13,075 bases of DNA from contig JAUWME010000018.1 in the NCBI GenBank assembly GCA_030613285.1, positions 1-13,075 on the forward strand, given 5' to 3'. Below the pieces are notes generated by a model. It did not search any database. It worked only from the letters and a program-made list of their open reading frames with translations, and was not told the origin of the DNA. A program made the position numbers and the translations under genes. Shown one piece after another: positions 1 to 6,488 of this stretch (positions are counted from its first letter, which is position 1; every line of letters begins with the position of its first letter). Source of the DNA: Candidatus Zymogenus sp. (lineage in GTDB: Bacteria; Desulfobacterota; Zymogenia; Zymogenales; Zymogenaceae).

Positions 1-7
1 ATTATCT

Positions 8-158
8 GTCATTCCCGTGAAAACGGGAATCCAGGCTAATATAAAATCATAATGTCATTTTCTTGGAAAGCTGGAATTTGGTGGATATTATTCTGGATCC
101 CCAGTCAAGATGAGGATGACGGTATTCTGGATTTCTTTGTCAAGCAGGCAATGGCAGA
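8..158. repeat. Cluster of degenerate dRS3-like palindromic repeats
   Basis: The best copy (8-35) contains a perfect 8-bp hairpin, ATTCCCGT / ACGGGAAT around a GAAA tetraloop (11-30). This fits the pattern ATTCCC-N8-GGGAAT, which is the core of the neisserial dRS3 repeat; related intergenic palindromes occur in many other bacteria. A second, decayed copy in the same orientation starts GTCATT at 54 and runs to about 82. Two copies in the opposite orientation begin CTGGAT at 93-120 (ending GATGAC) and CTGGAT at 127-157. The outer GTCAT at 8 and ATGAC at 116-120 make 8-120 look like a small element with inverted ends. A trace of a fifth copy (GTCATTCTC) sits at 169. No open frame is associated. 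The cluster may continue left of the window. Confidence 0.6.
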
Positions 159-410
159 ATAGTTGAATGTCATTCTCTTTGAGGGTGTGATGAATCTCTG
201 TCGTTTGGTCTTTGTTTGGGGTTGATATTCAAAGGCGTTGGTTTGCCGCCAAGTGCATGGACGCTTCAGACTTGAAAGAAAGGATAGGGTGGAGAGAACT
301 CCAAAAGAGATATCGACTTACAAAAAATTCCCATCTCAAAAGAAATGATCTATTTCATTGTTAATGGATTGGTAATTGAACGGCGGGAGCTGATAAGGCA
401 TGGAGAGCAT
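159..410. other. Intergenic stretch with no supported gene
   Basis: About 250 bases lie between the repeat cluster and the terminator. The longest start-to-stop frame is a plus-strand 35-codon ORF from ATG 257 to TAA 364, without a Shine-Dalgarno sequence. The same stretch (about 210-364) is also open in a minus-strand frame. Openness on both strands argues for chance or a decayed element rather than a gene. I see no tRNA, no clear promoter and no strong hairpin here. Confidence 0.4.
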
Positions 411-441
411 AAAAAAATGGGGCATTGTTTTGCCCCATTTT
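411..441 (-). terminator. Rho-independent terminator of the mfd-to-membrane-protein unit
   Basis: On the minus strand the arms AAAATGGGGCA and TGCCCCATTTT form a perfect 11-bp stem with a 6-nt loop. The stem runs into seven consecutive T residues (the A-run at 411-417 on the plus strand). It lies about 90 nt beyond the stop codon of the small membrane protein gene and is the only strong terminator found downstream of mfd. The mirror-image plus-strand hairpin has only a four-T tail inside the stem, so the minus direction is preferred. Confidence 0.85.
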
Positions 442-470
442 GTGTAGCTGCATAAAATTAATTTCTTGAT

Positions 471-508
471 ATTTGAGATGAAAAACTTGCTTCTCCCCTA
501 TCTCAAAT
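471..508 (-). other. 9-bp inverted repeat in the 3' untranslated region
   Basis: ATTTGAGAT (471-479) and ATCTCAAAT (500-508) are perfectly complementary across a 20-nt spacer. The structure sits between the stop codon of the small membrane protein gene and the terminator at 411-441. It has no T-run, so it is not itself a terminator. A 3'-end stabilising stem or a protein-binding palindrome is possible. Confidence 0.45.
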
Positions 509-528
509 GTCTTATTTCTAAACCGATT

Positions 529-894
529 TTACTGGATGGGAGACTTGAGAAATTTTGTTACTATTAGTTCGATAAGCAGACCGTATATGGCGCCAGCGAA
601 CTCGATTATAATAAATCCCATTATATCGCCGTTTGCAAGGGGAAATATCGACATAAGCAGGGATACGATAAGGCCCATTACAATCCCGTGAAGCAGATAG
701 TTCATCCCCTTGAGGTTAGAGATTCCAATGGAGAAGCCTATCATTGTTCGATTCAATATGATGCCAAGTATCATTGCAAGATTAAGGACGAAACCTTCCT
801 GTTCGGGGGCAGCGCGAGTAAGAAGCCAGCAGACTACACCAAAGATGGCTCCTAATATTACCGCGGATAAAAGACGCATTCCCTTTTTATTCAC
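529..894 (-). CDS. Small four-helix integral membrane protein, function unknown
   Basis: This 121-residue, very hydrophobic protein has four likely membrane helices, at about residues 6-26, 34-57, 66-86 and 91-113. Short charged links separate them, and an LNRTMIGFSIG segment lies in helix 2. It has no signal-peptidase site, no catalytic motif I can name and no recognisable enzyme domain. The start is GTG at 892-894. It is preferred over the internal ATG at 877-879 because AAGGGGG lies 7 nt upstream of the GTG, while the ATG has a purine tract too close to it. The gene follows the class A PBP gene after an 84-nt spacer containing an unusual interleaved inverted repeat, and it is the last gene before the terminator. 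The pattern of conserved-looking glycines and the NRT motif suggests a real, conserved family, but I cannot assign a function. Confidence 0.75.
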   Translation of the reverse strand: MNKKGMRLLSAVILGAIFGVVCWLLTRAAPEQEGFVLNLAMILGIILNRTMIGFSIGISNLKGMNYLLHGIVMGLIVSLLMSIFPLANGDIMGFIIIEFAGAIYGLLIELIVTKFLKSPIQ

Positions 895-929
895 TTTGTT
901 TCCCCCTTATAAGATAGATAGATAATCCT

Positions 930-977
930 GTTCTTTGCACAACAACCCATTTTTAGCTACAAAGAACTCGTTGTTGT
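930..977 (-). promoter_or_regulatory. Interleaved 8-bp inverted repeats (pseudoknot or switch topology)
   Basis: Read on the minus strand, ACAACAAC (977-970) is perfectly complementary to GTTGTTGT (946-939), and GTTCTTTG (967-960) to CAAAGAAC (937-930). The arms alternate A-B-A'-B', so the two hairpins exclude each other or combine as a pseudoknot-like fold. The connectors are 2, 13 and 1 nt. The element begins one base after the PBP stop codon and ends 23 nt before the Shine-Dalgarno tract of the membrane-protein gene. It has no T-run, so it is not a classical terminator. A regulatory role is inferred only from position and symmetry. Confidence 0.5.
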
Positions 978-978
978 A

Positions 979-3381
979 TTACAGTCCCAGGTCTTCTTTT
1001 AGGAACCTGCTCCCTTCTTCGGGGAGGATCATGTCTCCTCCCTCTCTTGGGAGGGAATCCGGCTTGAAGCACTCGATTATCGAATTGCCCGATTCGTCGG
1101 TGGCCATTCCGCCGGTTTCTGGGTCAACACGGGAAAAGACGATTCCCTCAGGTATTGGAAAGACCTTGATCGGCATATCTTTTGTGGCCTTCTTCATAAA
1201 ATCGAGCCAGATTGGGGCCGCGGCTTTTGAGCCGGTCTCATATCTTCCAAGGGTTTTTTCGTCGTCAAAGCCCACCCACACTCCTGTGGTTAGCTGTGGA
1301 ATAAATCCCATAAACCATGCATCGATATATTTATTTGTTGTACCGGTCTTGCCGGCGGTGGGCCTTCCCAGGGCCTTGACTCTGGTTCCTGTGCCGGTCT
1401 GGACGACGCTTTCCATAAGGCTTGTAATGATGTATGCTGTTTCGGGACTGATGACCGGTTCTGATTTGGGGAGATTTTCTTCAATGACGTTTCCGTCTCT
1501 ATCGACTACCTTGGTTACAAAAATTGGTAAGGGTCTGTTTCCGCCATTGTTAAAGGTGGAGAAGGCGTTGGTCAGCTCCAGTGGTGAAACGCCGCTGGCT
1601 CCCAAGGCTATTGCAGGAACAGGGGTCAGAGGAGATGTAATCCCCAGTTTTTTTGCATAGTCCACAACATAATCAGGTCCGATGTCAAAGACAATCTTTA
1701 CAGAGACCACATTTCTTGAGAGCATCAACGCCCGTCTTAACGTTGTGGGGCCGTAAAATTTGCCATCGTAGTTTTTGGGTTTCCAGACACCGCCTCTGGA
1801 GTACTTGTCTTTGTAGACTATCGGAGAGTCGTAAATGATGGTGGCGGGGGTATAACCCTTGTCAAGGGCTGCAGAGTAGATTATTGGTTTAAACGATGAG
1901 CCGGGTTGCCTTCGAGATTGAATACCGCGGTTAAATTCACTTCTTCTAAAATCGTATCCACCCACAAGTACCTTAACGTAGCCCGTGTTTGGTTCCATCG
2001 ATACGATGGCTCCTTCGACCTGTGGGTCTTGGTCGAGAGCAAGTCGGTAGTTGTTGCTTGATGTCATCTCAAGAATCTTGACAAGAATGATATCTCCACT
2101 GCTTAGAGCGGAAGAGGGTCTTGTGATGTTGCCGTACGGTGAACTGGGATTGAACTTTCTTGCCCAGCTCATGTTGGCCAGAGCGATTTTTCCGTTGTGG
2201 TTCCCAAGGTTTACCGATACAACCTTGTTGGCGTTATCGACCTTTGTTACAATTGCTTTGTAAGTTTTACCAACGACAAGTGGCTCTTCGCCGTATTTGT
2301 CTTTCAATTTTTCTTTAAATTCCTCGGCCTCTTCATCTTTGAGGGTGTCCAAGGCGCCCCGCCAACCCTGTCTTTTATCCAACTGTTTGAGTCCCTTCCT
2401 CAAGGCTTCTCTGGCGTATCCCTGCATATCGACATCAACTGTTGTGTAGATAGAGAGTCCTTCTCTGTAGAGAGCGGTGGAGCCATACTTCTTTTCGATG
2501 TAGCGTCTGACGTGCTCAATGAAATATGGGGCTTTTTCCTTTGTAGGATTTGTGAACCTTTTCAATACTATCTCGGTATTGAGGGTCTCATCCATAATCT
2601 CTTGTGTGATGTATTTTTCTTTTAACATCATTGTCAGGACATACTTTTGGCGTTCTTTGGATAGCTCCCAGTGCCGATAGGGCGAAAAGCGATCAGGCGC
2701 CTTTGGGAGCCCCGCAAGAAGCGTGCATTCTGCAAGGTTTAGTTCCTCGACCGATTTTCCAAAGTATATCTCAGACGCTGCCTCCACGCCGTATGCTCCG
2801 TAACCGAGGTAAATCTGGTTGAGGTAGAGGTAGAGAATTTCCTCTTTGCTGAGGTAGTTTTCAATGCGGTATGCGAGTATTGCTTCTTTGATTTTTCTTG
2901 AGATATCGACTGTGGGAGTAAGGAGGAGGGTCTTGATTAATTGCTGGGTGATTGTGCTTCCTCCCTCAACGACTCTGCCAGCCTGAATGTTGTGGATAAA
3001 CGCCCGAATAATTCCGCGGATATCGATGCCGGGGTGCTCGAAGAAATCGTCGTCCTCGGCTGCCACAAAGGCCAATACAAGCATCTTTGGGATATTTTCA
3101 TACTTCGCCAATACTCTTCTTTCAACGAAGTACTCTCCAATAAGTTGCCCGTCTGACGCATAGACTTTTGTAACGATACTGGGTCTGAAATCTTTGAGCG
3201 CTGTAACGCTTGGCAGATCCTGGGAAAAATAGTAGTAAGTTCCATAAGAGATGGTTGTAACCAGAATCATAAAGACCGCTGTGATTGTAAGGAAGATGAC
3301 AATTGCCATTCTTCTCTTTTGAGATTTGGTTTCGGAAAGCAAAATGAGGCTTTCTTCGGATGTTTTGTATTGACGTGTCAT
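979..3381 (-). CDS. mrcA: Class A (bifunctional) penicillin-binding protein, PBP1A family
   Basis: This enzyme polymerises lipid II into glycan strands and cross-links the peptides, anchored in the inner membrane with its domains in the periplasm. Length is 800 aa, normal for PBP1A. A cytosolic tail of about 24 residues precedes one membrane helix (about 25-50). The GT51 glycosyltransferase domain (about 65-240) shows the catalytic-Glu motif AAEDDDFFEHPG (E109), GGSTITQQL (140-148) and RKIKEA (162-167). An OB-like insert (about 330-450) precedes the transpeptidase domain, which has SSFK (S495, K498), SRN (555-557) and KTGTT (678-682). All catalytic motifs are present. The start is ATG 3379-3381; there is no convincing Shine-Dalgarno sequence, since the upstream bases are A-rich. 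It lies 114 nt downstream of a SurA-like gene and 84 nt upstream of the small membrane protein gene, and is probably read from the upstream transcript because no terminator intervenes. Confidence 0.95.
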   Translation of the reverse strand: MTRQYKTSEESLILLSETKSQKRRMAIVIFLTITAVFMILVTTISYGTYYYFSQDLPSVTALKDFRPSIVTKVYASDGQLIGEYFVERRVLAKYENIPKMLVLAFVAAEDDDFFEHPGIDIRGIIRAFIHNIQAGRVVEGGSTITQQLIKTLLLTPTVDISRKIKEAILAYRIENYLSKEEILYLYLNQIYLGYGAYGVEAASEIYFGKSVEELNLAECTLLAGLPKAPDRFSPYRHWELSKERQKYVLTMMLKEKYITQEIMDETLNTEIVLKRFTNPTKEKAPYFIEHVRRYIEKKYGSTALYREGLSIYTTVDVDMQGYAREALRKGLKQLDKRQGWRGALDTLKDEEAEEFKEKLKDKYGEEPLVVGKTYKAIVTKVDNANKVVSVNLGNHNGKIALANMSWARKFNPSSPYGNITRPSSALSSGDIILVKILEMTSSNNYRLALDQDPQVEGAIVSMEPNTGYVKVLVGGYDFRRSEFNRGIQSRRQPGSSFKPIIYSAALDKGYTPATIIYDSPIVYKDKYSRGGVWKPKNYDGKFYGPTTLRRALMLSRNVVSVKIVFDIGPDYVVDYAKKLGITSPLTPVPAIALGASGVSPLELTNAFSTFNNGGNRPLPIFVTKVVDRDGNVIEENLPKSEPVISPETAYIITSLMESVVQTGTGTRVKALGRPTAGKTGTTNKYIDAWFMGFIPQLTTGVWVGFDDEKTLGRYETGSKAAAPIWLDFMKKATKDMPIKVFPIPEGIVFSRVDPETGGMATDESGNSIIECFKPDSLPREGGDMILPEEGSRFLKEDLGL

Positions 3382-3444
3382 GGTTTTTTTACATTGAGTT
3401 TATTAGTATTTACTTTTCTCGAAAGGTTGATTTATTTGTTTTGC

Positions 3445-3469
3445 TGCCATTGTTTTTAGAACAATAGCA
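3445..3469 (-). other. 10-bp RNA hairpin in the leader of the PBP gene
   Basis: On the minus strand TGCTATTGTT (3469-3460) pairs with AACAATGGCA (3454-3445) around a 5-nt loop. One pair is U-G in the minus-strand RNA but would be C-A on the plus strand, which favours a role in the minus-strand transcript. No T-run follows, so it is not an intrinsic terminator. It lies in the 114-nt spacer between the SurA-like gene and the PBP gene and could be a processing or stabilising stem. Confidence 0.45.
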
Positions 3470-3495
3470 ACTGATAAAGTTCCCTTTTTTTAAGC

Positions 3496-4464
3496 CTAAA
3501 GCATTTTCTGAACAAAGGCCTCCTCTCGAATTTGCTTTAGCCACTTGTCAAAGAGATAGATTTTTCTCTTGTTTGCTAAAATCGCTTTGATTTCGTCCTC
3601 TACATCCTCTGCTTTTACTCCTCCGGGAATTGGTTTTGAATCGGTTAATTTAAAAATCATAAATGCCCTGGGTGTTGCGATAACTTCGCTAATTTCGCCC
3701 AACTTCATGGTCTTTAGTCTTGCAGTAAATCCAGCTCCAACATCCTTTGGGTGGATAAATCCCATATCTCCGCCCTTTGAGGCGTCTGGGGCTTTAGAAT
3801 ATTTCTTTGCCAATTCGGCAAAGTTTGCCCCGCTTACGGCCATTCTTCTTATTTTATCTACTTCTCTTCTTATGCTCAAAAGCTCTTTATTTGTTATACC
3901 CGTGGGGATTGGAATGATAATCTCACTTATCCGATATTGTTTGAGGTCGGCGTATTCCGATTTATGTTTGCTGAAGTATGCTTGAATCTCCTCATCGGTA
4001 ACAATGATGTGAGCTCCAATCTTTTTTGCAATAAGCCGCTGCTTTTTCAGCTGGTATTTTTTCTCTTCCTTGTAGTCTGGAAGTGTTTTATCAACTTTTG
4101 CAAGTTTCTCCCGGAGCTCGGTATTTGATAGGCCGTAGAGTGCCATCTCCTCTTTAATAATTTCATCAACTTCCCTATCCTTGACAACAATGCCATATTT
4201 TCTCACTTCATTGTTCAGAATTTTCTTCAAGATAAGCTGCTCCAGGACGATCTCTCTCGCTTCCTTGACGGTCATACCGTTTTTAAGGACCCTGTCGAGG
4301 TTACCCTTGACATCATCACCGCCCTCTTTTAAAAGCTCACTGTATGTTATCGTTTCATCGTTCACAATAGCTATGGCCTCGTCTGTAATCTCCTTGGCGA
4401 TTGAATGCAAGGAAAATGTTGCCACAAAAAGTGCCACGATTGCAATGACTAAAACTCTTTTCAT
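3496..4464 (-). CDS. SurA-like periplasmic chaperone with one degenerate parvulin domain
   Basis: This is probably an exported folding chaperone for envelope proteins. I chose ATG at 4464 (322 aa) over the in-frame ATG at 4488 because AGGAG lies exactly 7 nt upstream, whereas the upstream ATG has a purine tract abutting it. The chosen start also gives a clean signal peptide: MKR, then a hydrophobic core, with possible cleavage after SIA at about residue 23. A helical SurA-type N-terminal region (about 25-160) is followed by one parvulin domain (about 175-275) with GANFAELAKKYS and GGDMGFI, then a C-terminal helix. Both parvulin active-site histidines are missing: ISEII has E181 where SHI is usual, and RAFMIF has M269 where GFHI is usual. 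Isomerase activity is therefore doubtful and chaperone function more likely. E. coli SurA has two parvulin domains; this protein has one. It is the third foldase in a row. Confidence 0.88.
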   Translation of the reverse strand: MKRVLVIAIVALFVATFSLHSIAKEITDEAIAIVNDETITYSELLKEGGDDVKGNLDRVLKNGMTVKEAREIVLEQLILKKILNNEVRKYGIVVKDREVDEIIKEEMALYGLSNTELREKLAKVDKTLPDYKEEKKYQLKKQRLIAKKIGAHIIVTDEEIQAYFSKHKSEYADLKQYRISEIIIPIPTGITNKELLSIRREVDKIRRMAVSGANFAELAKKYSKAPDASKGGDMGFIHPKDVGAGFTARLKTMKLGEISEVIATPRAFMIFKLTDSKPIPGGVKAEDVEDEIKAILANKRKIYLFDKWLKQIREEAFVQKML

Positions 4465-4508
4465 CTTTGTACTCCTCTTAAATATCATCTCTTTTTGTAA
4501 TCGTATTG

Positions 4509-5606
4509 TTACATCTTTATTTCTTCCAAGATAGTTGGATTTACCTCAATCTTGGTTTTCTTCTTTATCTCACTAAACCACTTCCCGTATTCTTCTTCTA
4601 TTTTTACTCTTTTCAACTGTTCTTCAATTTCGGACCTGGCCTCATCAAGGGTCATATCTTTTGCGTTTTTAATGCCAATGACCTTAAAGATATGATAGCC
4701 ATACGGACTCTTAATAACTTCACTTAGTTCGTCTTGTTTCATGTCAAAGACCACTTCAATAAACGGGGGCATTTGGTCTTTGCTAAAATAGCCGAGGTCG
4801 CCACCGTTTGAGCTGTCGGGAGAGATGGATTCAGTCCTTGCTATCTCTGAAAAATCTCTTCCCCCTTCGATCTCTTTAAGGAGTCTGTTTGCATCTCCCT
4901 TGTCCTCAACCATTATCTGAAAGGCTCTGACCATTATGGGTCTATTGTAATCTTCCTTATTTTCGGTGTAATATTCCTCTACCTCCTCAGGAGTTACATC
5001 TACACTTTCGCCGGTAATCTTTTCAACCAACTTCAACAATAGTATTTGATACTTTGACTCAATCTTCCATTGCTCAATGTTAATATCATTTTCCTTGAGC
5101 CAATCGGCAAATGTTACAGCGATTTCTTTCTTCTTGAGCCACATTTCAAAAGTTAAAGAGTCGTCATCTTTAGTGTCTCTGTTGTTGAACTGTTTTTTGA
5201 GTTTTTCCAGCTCAGCGTTGTATTCAGAAGTAAGCTCATCCATTTTTGTTTCGATCTCGGCTTCAGAAACAGTTATTCCAAGGTTTTCTGCCTCTGTTGT
5301 CAAAATACTCTTTTCGATAAGTTGGTTTAGAAGATTAAGCTTGATTGCTCTTGCCTTCTCCTTATCAATGGATTCATCATTCGGGAGCTTGGACTTCAGG
5401 TCTCTTATCGCCGCCTCAAATTCAGTTGTGGTAATAGATTTGTCTCCTACCACCGCCAGAACTTCCCCCCCATCTTTTTCAATAACCCCATCTTTACCAC
5501 ATCCCGTGGGGGCAACAAAAAGGATAACAGCCAATAAAGCAATTGGAAGCCGTGTTGTCATTTTTCCAGTTTTCACTGATTTTATAGAATTCGTAAAAGT
5601 ATTCAT
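4509..5606 (-). CDS. Parvulin-type peptidyl-prolyl isomerase, probable lipoprotein
   Basis: This is a predicted membrane-anchored foldase acting in the periplasm. Length is 365 aa. The N-terminal region has a basic segment (about 1-19), a hydrophobic core (20-33) and APTGC with Cys36 as the probable lipidation site; the lipobox is imperfect. A long helical SurA-type N-region (about 45-200), rich in Lys and Glu, precedes a parvulin domain (about 222-310) with GRDFSEIA, GGDLGYF and PYGYHIFKV. The second active-site histidine is present (H305) but the first is replaced, RAFQIMV having Q230. A C-terminal helix follows. The start at 5606 has AGGA 7 nt upstream, overlapping the stop codon of the preceding gene; only 4 nt separate the genes, so translational coupling is likely. 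An internal ATG at 5561 would give a shorter signal peptide but has a weaker ribosome site. Confidence 0.88.
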   Translation of the reverse strand: MNTFTNSIKSVKTGKMTTRLPIALLAVILFVAPTGCGKDGVIEKDGGEVLAVVGDKSITTTEFEAAIRDLKSKLPNDESIDKEKARAIKLNLLNQLIEKSILTTEAENLGITVSEAEIETKMDELTSEYNAELEKLKKQFNNRDTKDDDSLTFEMWLKKKEIAVTFADWLKENDINIEQWKIESKYQILLLKLVEKITGESVDVTPEEVEEYYTENKEDYNRPIMVRAFQIMVEDKGDANRLLKEIEGGRDFSEIARTESISPDSSNGGDLGYFSKDQMPPFIEVVFDMKQDELSEVIKSPYGYHIFKVIGIKNAKDMTLDEARSEIEEQLKRVKIEEEYGKWFSEIKKKTKIEVNPTILEEIKM

Positions 5607-5610
5607 TTTC

Positions 5611-6465
5611 CTATCCTACCTCTCTTAAAACATCTTCGTCTATTTCGATATTAATACGTTTTTTTAGATCCTCTACGTAGTTTTCAAAAAGATCTTTTTC
5701 TTTCTTGTCGGTAATAAGTCTTCTAATTGTCGCGCTTACATCTTTTAGCGGGGATGTTTTGATTGTTTTTGATTTATCGAGCCTTATGATGTGAAATCCG
5801 AAATCTGTTTTGACAATCGAGCTTATCTCTCCCGGTTTTTCAAGGAGAAAAAGGGACTCTTCAAAATTGGGCATCATTTGGCCCCGTGTAATCTCTCCAA
5901 GGCTTCCTCCCATCTTTGCGCACGGCCCCACCGAGAACCGCACTGCCAGCTCAGAAAAATCTTTTCCCATTGAAAGAAGGCGCAAAATCATCTCGGCGTC
6001 TTCCTTCTTCTTTACAAGAATATGACTTGCCTCAACGACCTCTGTGGTAAACTGGCCGATGTTTTTGTAATAGTATTGCTTGACCTCTTCTTCAGTAACA
6101 GCAATCCTTCCATCAAATTCTCTTCTCAACAGTTCATTGATGAGGAGGTTTCTGCGATAGCTTTCAATATTGTAACGAATAGTATCGTCATTGGGAATGC
6201 CACGTTTGATTGCTTCTTCGACGAGAAGCTCTTGAGTGATCAGTCTCTGGACAAATTCACTTTTATCGTCTATGGTTTTTATAGATGCCCTTGCGTGCAC
6301 AGAGAGGTTGTCCATCTCCCAGATGTACTCGCTAATTGTAATGGTTTGACCGTCAAAATATGCGACATTTTCACTTCTGCTGCAGCCAATAAAATAGGAA
6401 ATGAAGCCAAGAAGCAAGCCCAAAAGACAAATAGACACAAATTGAATAATGAACTGCCGGTTCAT
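5611..6465 (-). CDS. Parvulin-type peptidyl-prolyl cis-trans isomerase, lipoprotein-like
   Basis: This is a predicted active prolyl isomerase and foldase of the cell envelope. Length is 284 aa. A hydrophobic N-terminus (about 5-26) ends in FIGC, with Cys28 as the likely lipidated residue; Phe at -3 is less usual than Leu. A SurA-type helical segment (about 33-135) is followed by a parvulin domain (about 143-232) carrying both hallmark histidines, in EASHILV (H148) and DFGFHIIRL (H225), plus KDFSELAVRFS and GGSLGEI. A C-terminal helix (about 240-272) completes the chaperone-like fold. It begins 23 nt after the mfd stop codon and ends 4 nt before the next foldase gene. The start is ATG 6463-6465 with only a weak purine-rich ribosome site. 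Of the three foldases in this cluster it is the only one with the full active-site histidine pair. Confidence 0.9.
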   Translation of the reverse strand: MNRQFIIQFVSICLLGLLLGFISYFIGCSRSENVAYFDGQTITISEYIWEMDNLSVHARASIKTIDDKSEFVQRLITQELLVEEAIKRGIPNDDTIRYNIESYRRNLLINELLRREFDGRIAVTEEEVKQYYYKNIGQFTTEVVEASHILVKKKEDAEMILRLLSMGKDFSELAVRFSVGPCAKMGGSLGEITRGQMMPNFEESLFLLEKPGEISSIVKTDFGFHIIRLDKSKTIKTSPLKDVSATIRRLITDKKEKDLFENYVEDLKKRINIEIDEDVLREVG

Positions 6466-6488
6466 AAACCATCTTCTAAAAAATATCT

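Noticed and set aside
257..364. 35-codon plus-strand ORF starting at ATG 257
   Set aside because: It has no Shine-Dalgarno sequence, the opposite strand is also open, and nothing is recognisable in the peptide.
935..1660. 241-codon plus-strand open frame opposite the PBP gene
   Set aside because: It is antisense to the transpeptidase domain of PBP1A, whose motifs are intact. It has no ribosome site and no recognisable protein features.
4465..4488. Upstream ATG for the SurA-like protein
   Set aside because: Its purine tract directly abuts the ATG, while the ATG at 4464 has AGGAG at ideal spacing and a cleaner signal peptide.
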